A stretch of DNA of 23,172 nucleotides from DATFWC01 sp045801465 (GCA_045801465.1 JBJMSU010000138.1:1-23172), one strand, 5' to 3'. Numbered from the stretch's first letter, positions 1 to 8,555 are shown. The notes: generated by a model not told the origin, from the letters alone. Numbers and translations are program-made.

Positions 1-618
1 TAGCTTGTCTATAGCTCTAAGCAAAGTAAGCCTTCGGTTCGAGTTCTCCTGCCCTCCGAGCCCGATCGCTTCCATCACTCCGTCGAGGATTTTTCGGTTG
101 CTGACCTTAATAACGTAGTCCCCACGCTTGATCCCGACCCGCTCCAGCGTATCGGCTGCCATCATGCACATCTCGGCGTCCGCCGCGACGCTCGCGGAGC
201 CCACCGTGTCGGCGTCGAACTGCATGAACTGGCGGAAGCGGCCGGGGCCGGGCTTCTCGTTGCGGAACACCCAGCCGAAGCGGTAGCTGCGGTAGGGCTT
301 GGGCAAGGTGTCGAAATTCTCCGCCACGTAGCGCGCGAGCGGCGCGGTGAGGTCGTAGCGCAGCGACAGCCACTGCTCGTCGTCGTCCTGGAACGAGAAC
401 ACGCCTTCGTTCGGCCGGTCCTGGTCGGGCAGGAACTTGCCCAGCGCGTCGGTGTATTCGATCGCCGGCGTCTCCACCGGCTCGAAGCCGTAGCGCTCAA
501 AGACCGCCTGAATCTGCTCGATCATGCGGCGCGTCGCCGTGATCTCGGCGGCGCCCCGGTCGGAGAAGCCGCGCGGCAGCCGCGCCTTCGGTCGATTTGG
601 CTTGGGCTCGGGCGGCAT
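1..618 (-). CDS. hisS: Histidyl-tRNA synthetase, N-terminal part (gene runs off the left edge)
   Basis: HisRS charges tRNA-His with histidine in the cytoplasm and is a class II aminoacyl-tRNA synthetase. The minus-strand frame from the ATG at 618 stays open to base 1, giving 206 codons. Near the N-terminus it reads PRGFSDRGAAEI; next comes LSLRYDLTAPLARYVA, the conserved HisRS segment in which class II motif 1 merges into the histidine-binding core. The motif 2 region follows, with the arginine in VFRNEKPGPGRFRQF. The start at 618 gives a short Pro/Lys-rich leader (MPPEPKPNRPKARL) before the conserved PRGF; a later start would lose family residues. No Shine-Dalgarno sequence stands out upstream. 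The visible reading frame is intact. The C-terminal catalytic and anticodon-binding parts lie outside the window. The identification is secure from the motifs; the exact start is less so. Confidence 0.93.
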   Translation of the reverse strand, partial: MPPEPKPNRPKARLPRGFSDRGAAEITATRRMIEQIQAVFERYGFEPVETPAIEYTDALGKFLPDQDRPNEGVFSFQDDDEQWLSLRYDLTAPLARYVAENFDTLPKPYRSYRFGWVFRNEKPGPGRFRQFMQFDADTVGSASVAADAEMCMMAADTLERVGIKRGDYVIKVSNRKILDGVMEAIGLGGQENSNRRLTLLRAIDKL

Positions 619-640
619 GTCGGCCTTGCAAAACGACACC

Positions 641-744
641 CTCTCGTCATGGCCGGGCTTGTCCCGGCCATCCCGCTCAGTCGGGCAAACGCTTTGCCAA
701 GCTTAAGCGGGATGCCCGGCACAAGGCCGGGCACGACGAATGAG
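641..744. repeat. Imperfect palindromic intergenic repeat (REP-like)
   Basis: The left arm around 643-677 contains GGCCGGGCTTGTCCCGGCC followed by ATCCCGCT. The right arm around 706-744 is its imperfect reverse complement, with AGCGGGATGCCCGGC then ACAAGGCCGGGC, and the two flank a loop of about 28 bases. Each arm also contains its own small hairpin (GGCCGGG/CCCGGCC on the left, GCCCGGC/GCCGGGC on the right). Elements of this look are abundant between genes in Bradyrhizobium-like genomes, which is recalled rather than searched. Short open frames across it are by-products of the repeat. It lies just upstream of hisS. Confidence 0.75.
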
Positions 745-1129
745 TTTTGGTCTTGCCGGCGGTCCTATCGCACCGACGGGAGGGCGACAAGCGGCCGCAT
801 GCGGGTGGTATCGCACGAGGTGTGCGGCAGCAAGGCGAACACCGGCGTTCGCGAAGCTCGACATGCATGCGAACAAATCGGCCGCGCCGGTTGTATAGTC
901 GGACAAATCCACTGTCCGATCATGACCTATACGGATGTCCGCTGCGGACATCTACTTGCATGAGGGAAAGTTTTCATTCGCAAGAACTGACGGACCTCTC
1001 AATCATCAAACCCAATTCTGAAGGTCATACCAGCGGCGCACCGGCGCGAATTCTGCCCATTGTGCAATAGAACAGGCCCCCCGCGCCGGGCGGCTAACCG
1101 TTTATTTACTCCGGCTCAGCATTGTCATC
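745..1129. other. Long intergenic region with three short inverted repeats, no convincing gene
   Basis: This stretch between hisS and the binding-protein gene has lower GC than its surroundings. I see a near-palindrome CGAACACCGGCGTTCG at 836-851, the inverted repeat TCGGACA (899-905)/TGTCCGA (913-919) with a 7-base spacer, and the perfect 9-bp inverted repeat GATGTCCGC/GCGGACATC around a single T at 934-952. All are possible regulator sites or small hairpins. A 36-codon open frame at 960-1070 has no visible ribosome-binding site and I do not call it. No tRNA fold or T-tailed terminator was found. Confidence 0.4.
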
Positions 1130-1141
1130 TGTAAATTTACA
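1130..1141. promoter_or_regulatory. Perfect 12-bp palindrome upstream of the binding-protein gene, candidate operator
   Basis: TGTAAATTTACA is fully self-complementary. It lies 15 bases before the ATG at 1157 and 5 bases before its GGAG ribosome-binding site at 1147-1150. TGTA-N4-TACA half-sites suit a small dimeric repressor, for example of the GntR type. Its placement in the leader would let a bound repressor block transcription. AT-rich palindromes are unusual in this GC-rich DNA. No clear -35/-10 pair was recognised, and the regulator is unknown. Confidence 0.35.
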
Positions 1142-1156
1142 TACGCGGAGACCGGC

Positions 1157-2341
1157 ATGCTCGACACGCGTCGCAAGCGCTGCGCCTGGGTGGCGGCGGG
1201 TTTGTTCGCATTTGTTTGTTCCAGTGCGGCTTGGGCCGAAGACGGCGTCGGCGCCGACACCATCGTGTTCGGCCAGGCCGCCGTGCTCGAAGGGCCCGCT
1301 TCCGCGCTGGGCCAGGGGATGCGGACCGGCATCCAGGCCGCTTTCGATGAGGCCAATGCCAAAGGCGGCGTTCACGGCCGCAAGCTCAAGCTCATCAGCC
1401 GCGACGACGGCTACGAGCCGGACCGCTCGATTGCGCAAACCAAGAAGCTCATCGAGGAGGACAAGGTGTTCGCGCTGATCGGTCCGGTGGGCACGCCGAC
1501 CGCCGCGGCGGCGCAACCGATCGCCACCGCCGCCAAGGTGCCCTACATCGGCGCGTTCACCGGCGCGAGCTTCCTGCGCAACCCGAAGCTCGACAACGTC
1601 GTCAACATCCGCGCCAGCTACGACGCCGAGACCGAGGCGTGGATCAAGCACCTGACCGAGGACCTCAACGTCAGCAAGATCGCGATCCTGTATCAAGACG
1701 ACGCCTTCGGGCGCGCCGGGTTGAGCGGCGTGCACAAGGCGATGGAAAAGCGCGGGATGCAGCTCGTGGCCGAAGGGACCTATGAGCGCAACACGCTGGC
1801 GGTGAAAACGGCGTTGCTGACGGTCAGGCGCGCCGAGCCCGAAGCGGTGGTGATGGTCGGCGCCTACAAGCCATGCGCCGAGTTCATCAAGGTCGCGCAC
1901 CGGATCAACTTCACCCCGATCTTCGTGAACATCTCGTTCGTCGGCTCCGGGGCGCTCGCCAAGGAGCTCGGCCCGCAAGGCAAGGGCGTCATCATCTCGC
2001 AGGTCGTGCCGTTCCCGTGGGATTCCTCGCTCAAGGTCGTCGCCCAATATCACGCCGCCCTGAAGACGTTGGATGCCAAGGCGGAGCCCGAATTCGTCTC
2101 GCTGGAAGGTTATCTGGTCGGGCGGCTGGCGATTGCCGCGCTGGAAAGGACCGGTCCCAACCCGACGCGCGAGGGCCTGCTCAAGGCCGTCAAGGACAGC
2201 GGCCCATTCGACATCGGCGGTCTGATGATGACGTACGGCCCGCAGAAGAACGAGGGCCTCGACAAGGTGTTCCTCACCGTCATTCAGGGCGATGGGTCGT
2301 TCAAGGCCGTCGAGAGGCTGAGCAAGGTGTCGCGCAACTGA
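1157..2341 (+). CDS. Periplasmic substrate-binding protein, branched-chain amino acid (Peripla_BP_6/LivJ) type
   Basis: This secreted binding protein of 394 residues should capture a small ligand, an amino acid or organic acid, in the periplasm. The N-terminus MLDTRRKRCAWVAAGLFAFV is a classic signal peptide (basic start, hydrophobic core), followed by an Ala-x-Ala site near residue 27 (SSAAWA/EDG). The mature start, DTIVFGQAAVLEGPASALG, then GIQAAFDEANAKGGVHGRKL and the LIGPVGTPTAAAAQPIA segment match the first lobe of the LivJ/Peripla_BP_6 fold. The start has GGAG at 1147-1150, six bases upstream. No permease or ATPase gene of an ABC importer lies nearby. The next gene, 105 bases downstream, is a chemoreceptor with a TorS-like sensor region. 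By inference the protein may deliver ligand to that receptor rather than to a transporter. The ligand cannot be read from the sequence. Confidence 0.88.
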   Translation: MLDTRRKRCAWVAAGLFAFVCSSAAWAEDGVGADTIVFGQAAVLEGPASALGQGMRTGIQAAFDEANAKGGVHGRKLKLISRDDGYEPDRSIAQTKKLIEEDKVFALIGPVGTPTAAAAQPIATAAKVPYIGAFTGASFLRNPKLDNVVNIRASYDAETEAWIKHLTEDLNVSKIAILYQDDAFGRAGLSGVHKAMEKRGMQLVAEGTYERNTLAVKTALLTVRRAEPEAVVMVGAYKPCAEFIKVAHRINFTPIFVNISFVGSGALAKELGPQGKGVIISQVVPFPWDSSLKVVAQYHAALKTLDAKAEPEFVSLEGYLVGRLAIAALERTGPNPTREGLLKAVKDSGPFDIGGLMMTYGPQKNEGLDKVFLTVIQGDGSFKAVERLSKVSRN

Positions 2342-2446
2342 GCGACGCCGGAATCTTGGAGAAAGACGGCGACGCCGGCTAGCGGACGGCGCAAAGCCGA
2401 AGTGCCGGGCGGCGATGGCATCGTCGCACATGCGAGTCGAGGCTCG

Positions 2447-5047
2447 ATGATGACCAATAGCGCGTTGCACCAACACAGTCCCGCGCCGGCACCGGCGCCT
2501 GCGGTCGCCGTCAACCTCGCTCCTTCGCGCTCCGGGGCAAAGTTCGGCATCAAGATCAAGCTGCAGCTCGCCTTCGGCGTCGTCGCGGTGATGACGGTGA
2601 TCGCCGCAGCGGTCGCCATGATGTCCTTTGCGGCGACCGAACGCGGATTCCAACAGGTGGCCGGTCGCCAGGTGCCGATGATGACCGACGCCATGCGCCT
2701 CTCCGTGACGTCGGGCGACATCTCGGCGGCGGCAGCGCGGCTGGTCAGCGCCAAGACGGCGGCGGATCAGAAAGCCATCTCCGCGCTCATCGCCGAGAAG
2801 AGCCGCGATCTCAAAGGCATCATGGATCGCGTGCGCGGCGCCGGCGGCAACAGCCCCGCCTTTGCCAAGGTCGAAGCCCTGTCGCAACGCCTCGAGGTCA
2901 ACCTGCTGGCGCTGGAGAAAGCGATCGCGGAGGCGGCGGAGCTGCGCGGCAAGATCGAAGCGCGGCTCGATGCGGTGCACAAGGCGCACAGCACGATCAG
3001 CGCCAAGCTCGCGCCGATCGTCGACGATTCCTATTTCGACGTCGTGATCACCGCCGAGGACGTCGGCAGGAGCGGCGACAACGTTGCCAAATCGCTGGTC
3101 AACGACGGGCTGCAGGTTCTGCAGGCGATCGTCGCGATCGGCGCCGAAACCAATCTCGTCACCGGCTTGCTGACAGCCAGCGCGCTGACCACCTCGCCGG
3201 CGATCCTGGCGATGCTGGAAGACCGCTTCACCGCATCCGCCCACCGCGCCCAGAAGCAGCTCCGTCGCCTGCCGGCGGAGTCCAGATTGTCCGTGCTGAA
3301 AGGTCAGGTGGATGCCCTCGTCAAGCTGGCCGACTTCAAGTCCCGCGCCAACGGGGCAGGTGCGGACGGCTCGGAGCGGCTGAACAAGGTGTTCCGCGCG
3401 CACGAGTCGCTGGCCCTTCTGTTGGTCACGCTCATCGACGATCTCAATTTCGATCTCGTGCTGCGCAGCGAGCAGACGACCAAGCGGTCGAGCGGGCTGG
3501 TCAAGGATCTCGTGGCGAACCAGATCACCGGACTGCGTCATGCGCTGGAGATCGCCGCCCAGACGCATCTGCTCACGAGCCTGATCAGCGAAGGCGCGGT
3601 CGTGATCGACGCCGTGCGGCTGACGCCGATCCAGGATCGCTTCAAGGCCGCCGCGGATGCGCTGACGAAAGCGTCGGCGACGCTGGCCGCCGACGAGATC
3701 AAGCAGCCGATCGCGCAACTGGTCGGCTTCGGCCAGGGAGCGGACAGCGCGTTCGCGCTGCGGGCGCGCGAGCTCGCCGCCAGCGCCGCCGCCGATCGCA
3801 CCATCCAGGAGAATGTCGGGCTCCAGCGCGAGCTCGATCAGGCGGTCGCCGCGCTCGTGCAGGAAGCCGAGGCGGCCATGAACCAGGCCAACGTCCAGCT
3901 CATGGACGACCTCGACCGCAATCGCACGCTGCTGTCGATCGTCGCCGTCATCAGCGTCCTGGTGGCGGCCGGAATCGGCGTGTTCTACGTCCAGCGCCGG
4001 CTGATCCGCCGGTTGACGACGATGGGCGAAGCCATGCGGCTGTTGTCGTCCGGCAAGACCGACATGGCGGTGCCGGGCGCCGGCGACGACGACGAGATCG
4101 GCCAGATGGCGGGCTCGCTCGAAGTGTTCCGCGCCGGCGAGATCGAACGCCGCCGTTTTGCCGAGCGCGAGCGCGCCGAGCAGACGGCGCATCAACAGCG
4201 TGCCGCTGCGGTCGAGCGCATGATTGCCGAGTTCCGGGCAACTGTGACGGCCGTGATCGCGTCGGTCACCACCAATGTCGAGCGGATGGCGGGCACCGCG
4301 CAAAATCTCGCCACCATCGCCGGCACGGCCGATCAGCGTGCGAGCGCCGCCTCGGCGTCCTCGGCGGCGACGTCGGCAAACGTGCATACGGTCGCCGCCG
4401 CCACCGACGAGCTCGGGACCTCGATCCAGGAAATCAACCAGCAGGCCGGCCAGGCCAACCAGGTGGTCGAGCGCGCCACCGACATCGCGCGATCCGCCGA
4501 CCAGCTGGTCGGCGAGCTGGCAACCGGCGCCGATCGCATCGGCAACGTGGTGAAGCTGATCCGCGCCATCGCCGAGCAGACCAATCTGCTGGCGCACAAT
4601 GCCACGATCGAGGCGGCGCGCGCCGGCGAGGCCGGGCGCGGCTTTGCCGTGGTTGCCGCGGAGGTGAAGACGTTGGCCAACCAGACCGCCAAGGCGACCG
4701 AGGACATCGCGACGCAAATCGCCGGGATCCAGAGCTCCACCAACCAGGCGGTCGGCGCCATCCGCTCCATCAGCGGCGTCATGGGCGACATCGGCGGATT
4801 TACCGCGACCATTGCCGCCGCAATGGAACAGCAGAGCGCGTCGACCCAGGAGATCGCCCACAACGTCCAGCAGGCGGCCAGCGGCGCCAACGAGCTCGCC
4901 GGCAATATGACGGTCGTCAGCGAGGCGATCCGGGAGACCAGCCGGTCCTCGGCGGCCGTGCTGGAGGCCTCGGATGCCCTGGCGCAACAGGCCAGCACCC
5001 TGCAGCAGGCGGTCGACGAGTTCCTGCGGCAGGTGGCGGCAGCCTGA
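2447..5047 (+). CDS. Methyl-accepting chemotaxis protein with a very long TorS-like helical periplasmic region
   Basis: This inner-membrane chemoreceptor should control CheA. From the ATG at 2447 it has 866 residues: a Pro/Ala-rich cytoplasmic leader (1-35), TM1 about 41-61, a periplasmic region of about 430 residues that is nearly all predicted helix, TM2 about 495-515, HAMP about 516-568, and a signalling domain to the end. The hairpin tip reads AEQTNLLAHNATIEAARAGE, then GRGFAVVAAEVKTLANQTA, which is diagnostic. His717 stands where Leu is usual. The periplasmic segment (PMMTDAMRLSVTSGDISAAA, then LRGKIEARLDAVHKA) resembles the sensor region of TorS, a kinase that binds the periplasmic protein TorT. 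GAGG at 2439-2442 supports ATG 2447 or 2450; an in-frame GTG at 2402 lacks a good site. No C-terminal CheR-tethering pentapeptide is present. The receptor class is certain; the TorS resemblance is judged by eye. Confidence 0.9.
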   Translation: MMTNSALHQHSPAPAPAPAVAVNLAPSRSGAKFGIKIKLQLAFGVVAVMTVIAAAVAMMSFAATERGFQQVAGRQVPMMTDAMRLSVTSGDISAAAARLVSAKTAADQKAISALIAEKSRDLKGIMDRVRGAGGNSPAFAKVEALSQRLEVNLLALEKAIAEAAELRGKIEARLDAVHKAHSTISAKLAPIVDDSYFDVVITAEDVGRSGDNVAKSLVNDGLQVLQAIVAIGAETNLVTGLLTASALTTSPAILAMLEDRFTASAHRAQKQLRRLPAESRLSVLKGQVDALVKLADFKSRANGAGADGSERLNKVFRAHESLALLLVTLIDDLNFDLVLRSEQTTKRSSGLVKDLVANQITGLRHALEIAAQTHLLTSLISEGAVVIDAVRLTPIQDRFKAAADALTKASATLAADEIKQPIAQLVGFGQGADSAFALRARELAASAAADRTIQENVGLQRELDQAVAALVQEAEAAMNQANVQLMDDLDRNRTLLSIVAVISVLVAAGIGVFYVQRRLIRRLTTMGEAMRLLSSGKTDMAVPGAGDDDEIGQMAGSLEVFRAGEIERRRFAERERAEQTAHQQRAAAVERMIAEFRATVTAVIASVTTNVERMAGTAQNLATIAGTADQRASAASASSAATSANVHTVAAATDELGTSIQEINQQAGQANQVVERATDIARSADQLVGELATGADRIGNVVKLIRAIAEQTNLLAHNATIEAARAGEAGRGFAVVAAEVKTLANQTAKATEDIATQIAGIQSSTNQAVGAIRSISGVMGDIGGFTATIAAAMEQQSASTQEIAHNVQQAASGANELAGNMTVVSEAIRETSRSSAAVLEASDALAQQASTLQQAVDEFLRQVAAA

Positions 5048-5106
5048 CGCGGCGGTACCGCCCGCCTTGGGACTCCGGGCGCCAGCGGAAAAATCATTTT
5101 TGCCGG

Positions 5107-5185
5107 CTGGTGCCGCCCATTTGAAACGTCCTGCAGCGCCTGCCGCAAGCTCGTGCAGGAACTTCAAATCGAAAAGCGGCACCAG
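5107..5185. repeat. 79-bp hairpin element, copy A of the CTAG-ended family
   Basis: The ends CTGGTGCCGC (5107-5116) and GCGGCACCAG (5176-5185) are perfect reverse complements. Inside, 5117-5135 pairs imperfectly with TGCAGGAACTTCAAATCG (5154-5171). The central TGCCGCAAGCTCGT is identical to the copy at 8391-8466. Homology continues past the right end: CATA-x-x-CTTGCT-x-GTGCC at about 5188-5206 matches 8469-8487, where a second hairpin begins. Here the second hairpin is absent or degraded. The element lies 59 bases after the chemoreceptor stop and 137 bases before the aminotransferase start. No T-run follows the stem, so it is not a standard terminator. Confidence 0.85.
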
Positions 5186-5220
5186 AACCATATACTTGCT
5201 CGTGCCGGGCTTGGTTGCGT

Positions 5221-5249
5221 TTCGTGCCGGCCGGTTCCCCGGCTATATT
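5221..5249 (+). promoter_or_regulatory. Possible sigma-70-type promoter of the aminotransferase/sugar operon
   Basis: TATATT at 5244-5249 is the best -10-like hexamer in the 137-base leader. TTCGTG at 5221-5226 lies 17 bases upstream as a weak -35. The region between hairpin copy A and the start codon holds no other gene. The -35 match is poor and no transcript start can be seen, so this is only a candidate. Confidence 0.28.
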
Positions 5250-5322
5250 TGGCGCACGCGCGAATCGTCGATTGCCTCTCCGGTGCCGGTCGGTTAAGCC
5301 CCGCGCTTTCAGGAGACCTGTC

Positions 5323-6665
<1,343 letters not shown>

Positions 6666-6669
<4 letters not shown>

Positions 6670-7661
6670 GCGCTGTCGGCGGCAAGCGCGTTCTCGTCAC
6701 CGGGGCGGATGGATTCATCGGCTCGCATCTCGCCGAGATGCTGGTGGCGGAAGGCGCGCGCGTGCGGGCGCTCGCGCAATACAATTCGTTCAACAGCTGG
6801 GGCTGGCTCGAAGACACGCGCTGTCTCGGCCGCATCGAGGTGGTGACCGGCGACATCCGCGACCCGCACTGCGCGCGCGCGCTTCTGGCCGACATCGACA
6901 TCGTGTTCCACCTCGCCGCCCTCATCGCCATTCCGTACTCCTACGTTGCGCCCGACAGCTACGTGGCGAGCAACGTGACCGGCACGCTCAATCTGCTGCA
7001 GGCGGCGCGCAGCGCCGGCGTCCAACAATTCCTCCACACCTCGACCAGCGAGGTGTACGGCACGGCGCGCTATGTGCCGATCAACGAGGCGCATCCGCTG
7101 CAGGCGCAATCCCCCTACAGCGCCACCAAGATCGGCGCCGACGCGATCGCCTACAGCTTCTTCGCGGCATTCGGGCTGCCGGTCACCATCGTGCGCCCAT
7201 TCAATACCTATGGGCCACGCCAGTCGGCGCGCGCCGTGATCCCGACCATCATCACGCAGATTCTTTCCGGGCGGCGCGAGATCAAGCTCGGCAGCATCAC
7301 GCCGACGCGCGACTTCAACTACGTCGACGACACCTGCCGCGGCATGCTGGCGCTCGCCGGTTGCCCGGCGGCGATCGGCGAGACCGTCAACATCGGATCG
7401 AATTTCGAAATCTCCATCGGCGAGATCGCCGGCCTGATCCAGGAGATCCTCGACACGCGCGTCACCATCGTGACCGACGACGCGCGCGTGCGGCCTGCCC
7501 AGAGCGAAGTCGAGCGGCTGTGGTGCGACAATTCCCGCATCTTCGCGCTGACCGGATTCCGCCCGCAGGTCGCGCTGAAAGAAGGATTGACGCGCACCAT
7601 GAATTGGTTGCGGAACCCTGAGAATCTCGCTCGCTACAAGGCCGAGATCTACAATGTCTAG
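6666..7661 (+). CDS. NAD-dependent nucleotide-sugar 4,6-dehydratase, LegB-like extended SDR
   Basis: Extended SDR enzyme of 331 residues, predicted to convert an NDP-hexose to its 4-keto-6-deoxy form. The Rossmann motif GADGFIG is at residues 13-19. The segments ALAQYNSFNSWGWLE, HLAALIAIPYSYVAP, TSTSEVYGTA, INEAHPLQAQSPYSATKIGA and RPFNTYGPRQSARAVIPTII closely follow LegB, the UDP-GlcNAc 4,6-dehydratase of legionaminic acid synthesis in Campylobacter. The catalytic pair Tyr151/Lys155 (YSATK) and the Thr/Ser in TSTSE are present. The GTG start overlaps the preceding stop by four bases. The C-terminus overlaps the next gene by eight bases, and its TAG stop (7659-7661) lies in a CTAGTGCC repeat end. 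The remaining Leg genes (LegC, LegH, LegG, LegI, LegF) are not in the window, so the true product may be a related 4-keto sugar. Confidence 0.88.
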
Positions 7662-8394
7662 TGCCGCGGATCTGAAGCGGGGCACTCGGCGCGCCGTGAT
7701 CCTGGCGGGCGGGCGCGGAACGCGGCTCAGGCCCTACACGGTGGTGCTGCCGAAGCCGCTGATGCCGATCGGCGAGTTTCCCATTCTCGAAGTGATCGTG
7801 CGCCAGCTCGCCCGGGCGGGCTTCGGTCACGTCACTATGGCGGTCAACCACCAGGCCGAGCTGATCAAGGCGTTCTTCCAGGACGGCAGCAAATGGGGCA
7901 TGCGGATCGACTACTCGCTCGAGGACAAGCCGCTCGGCACCATGGGACCGCTGCGCCTGATCGGCGGCCTGCCCGACCAGTTCCTGGTGATGAACGGCGA
8001 CGTGCTCACCGACCTCGACTTTGCCCGGCTGTACGACGAGCACGTCGCATCGCGGGCGATCTTCACCGTCTCGTCGAGCGGGCGCGAGGAAATCATCGAC
8101 TACGGCGTGCTCGAAACCGACGCCAACGCCCGGCTCACCGGATTTCGCGAGAAGCCGCGCTCGCACTACGAGGTCAGCATGGGCGTCTATATGCTGAACG
8201 CGCGCGTCCTCGATTACATCCCGCCGGATCGCCTGTACGGATTCGATCACCTGATGCTGGATTTGATCGCGGCGAATGAGCCGGTGATCGTGCGCCGGTT
8301 CGCCGGCTACTGGCTCGACATCGGCCGGCCCGACGACTACGCGCGCGCCATCGACGAGTTCGATACGATGCGCGACCGGTTCCTGCATGGCTAG
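7654..8394 (+). CDS. Sugar-1-phosphate nucleotidyltransferase (RmlA/GlmU-like NTP_transferase fold)
   Basis: Cytoplasmic enzyme of 246 residues that should activate a hexose-1-phosphate with an NTP. The signature ILAGGRGTRLRPYTVVLPKP is at residues 16-35, with the catalytic arginine and the PKP lysine both present. VMNGDVLTDLDF (Asp116) gives the metal-binding aspartate, and GYWLDIGRPDDYARA near the end matches the family's sugar/metal site. At about 246 residues it is a single-domain form without the GlmU acyltransferase helix, so it resembles short bacterial pyrophosphorylases. The nucleotide and sugar cannot be assigned. Residues 2-12 (SSAADLKRGTR) are encoded by a short copy of the hairpin family at 7658-7686. 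The TAG stop at 8392-8394 lies in the end of a full copy. It overlaps the LegB-like gene by eight bases. Confidence 0.88.
   Translation: MSSAADLKRGTRRAVILAGGRGTRLRPYTVVLPKPLMPIGEFPILEVIVRQLARAGFGHVTMAVNHQAELIKAFFQDGSKWGMRIDYSLEDKPLGTMGPLRLIGGLPDQFLVMNGDVLTDLDFARLYDEHVASRAIFTVSSSGREEIIDYGVLETDANARLTGFREKPRSHYEVSMGVYMLNARVLDYIPPDRLYGFDHLMLDLIAANEPVIVRRFAGYWLDIGRPDDYARAIDEFDTMRDRFLHG
7658..7686. repeat. Short derivative of the CTAG-ended hairpin family inside coding sequence
   Basis: CTAGTGCCGCGGATCTGAAG (7658-7677) differs at only two of 20 bases from the left end of the element at 8391. It is followed at once by CGGGGCACT (7678-7686), the right-end sequence seen at 8480-8555. AGTGCC (7660-7665) and GGCACT (7681-7686) pair. 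The middle of a full element is missing, as if by internal deletion. It provides the LegB-like stop codon and the first residues of the nucleotidyltransferase. Confidence 0.6.
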
Positions 8395-8466
8395 TGCCGC
8401 CGATTTGAAGTTCCTACAGTGTTGCCGCAAGCTCGTTTAGGAACTTCAAATCGAACGCGGCACTAG
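8391..8466. repeat. 76-bp hairpin element, copy B (tandem left)
   Basis: A near-perfect stem: CTAGTGCCGC (8391-8400) pairs with GCGGCACTAG (8457-8466), and CGATTTGAAGTTCCTA (8401-8416) with TAGGAACTTCAAATCG (8438-8453). Three unpaired bases (AAC, 8454-8456) and a 21-base loop containing TGCCGCAAGCTCGT complete it. The first TAG is the stop codon of the nucleotidyltransferase. No T-run follows. It is separated by 13 bases (8467-8479) from a second hairpin of exactly the same length. Confidence 0.92.
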
Positions 8467-8479
8467 CATCATACGCTTG

Positions 8480-8555
8480 CTAGTGCCACTTTGCTTCCGA
8501 AGTTCGTGTCTGAGGGTGCTGCAATGGATCACGAACTTCGGAACCGGGGCACTAG
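8480..8555. repeat. 76-bp hairpin element, copy C (tandem right), overlapping a start codon
   Basis: The outer arms CTAGTGCC (8480-8487)/GGCACTAG (8548-8555) and the inner perfect 14-bp arms TTCCGAAGTTCGTG (8495-8508)/CACGAACTTCGGAA (8530-8543) enclose a 21-base loop. The ends, total length and loop length equal those of copy B, but the inner stem sequence differs. The loop carries GAGGG (8512-8516) and ATG (8524-8526), the ribosome-binding site and start of the following epimerase gene. Its right arm encodes residues 3-11 of that protein. Confidence 0.9.

Noticed and set aside
836..851. A LexA box
   Set aside because: The alphaproteobacterial box is a direct GTTC-N7-GTTC repeat; this is an inverted CGAAC/GTTCG and does not fit.
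747..1070. A 107-codon plus-strand open frame upstream of the binding protein
   Set aside because: It crosses the inverted repeats, has no ribosome-binding site, no family resemblance and unusual composition.
1106..5191. A 1361-codon open frame on the minus strand antisense to the binding protein and chemoreceptor
   Set aside because: It arises from GC-rich third positions of the sense genes. Its translation is rich in Arg/Gly/His/Asp without recognisable domains, and both sense proteins are clear family members.
8391..8466. Rho-independent terminator within the sugar operon
   Set aside because: The stem is strong but no T-run follows, the same structure occurs elsewhere as a repeat, and the downstream genes continue the pathway.
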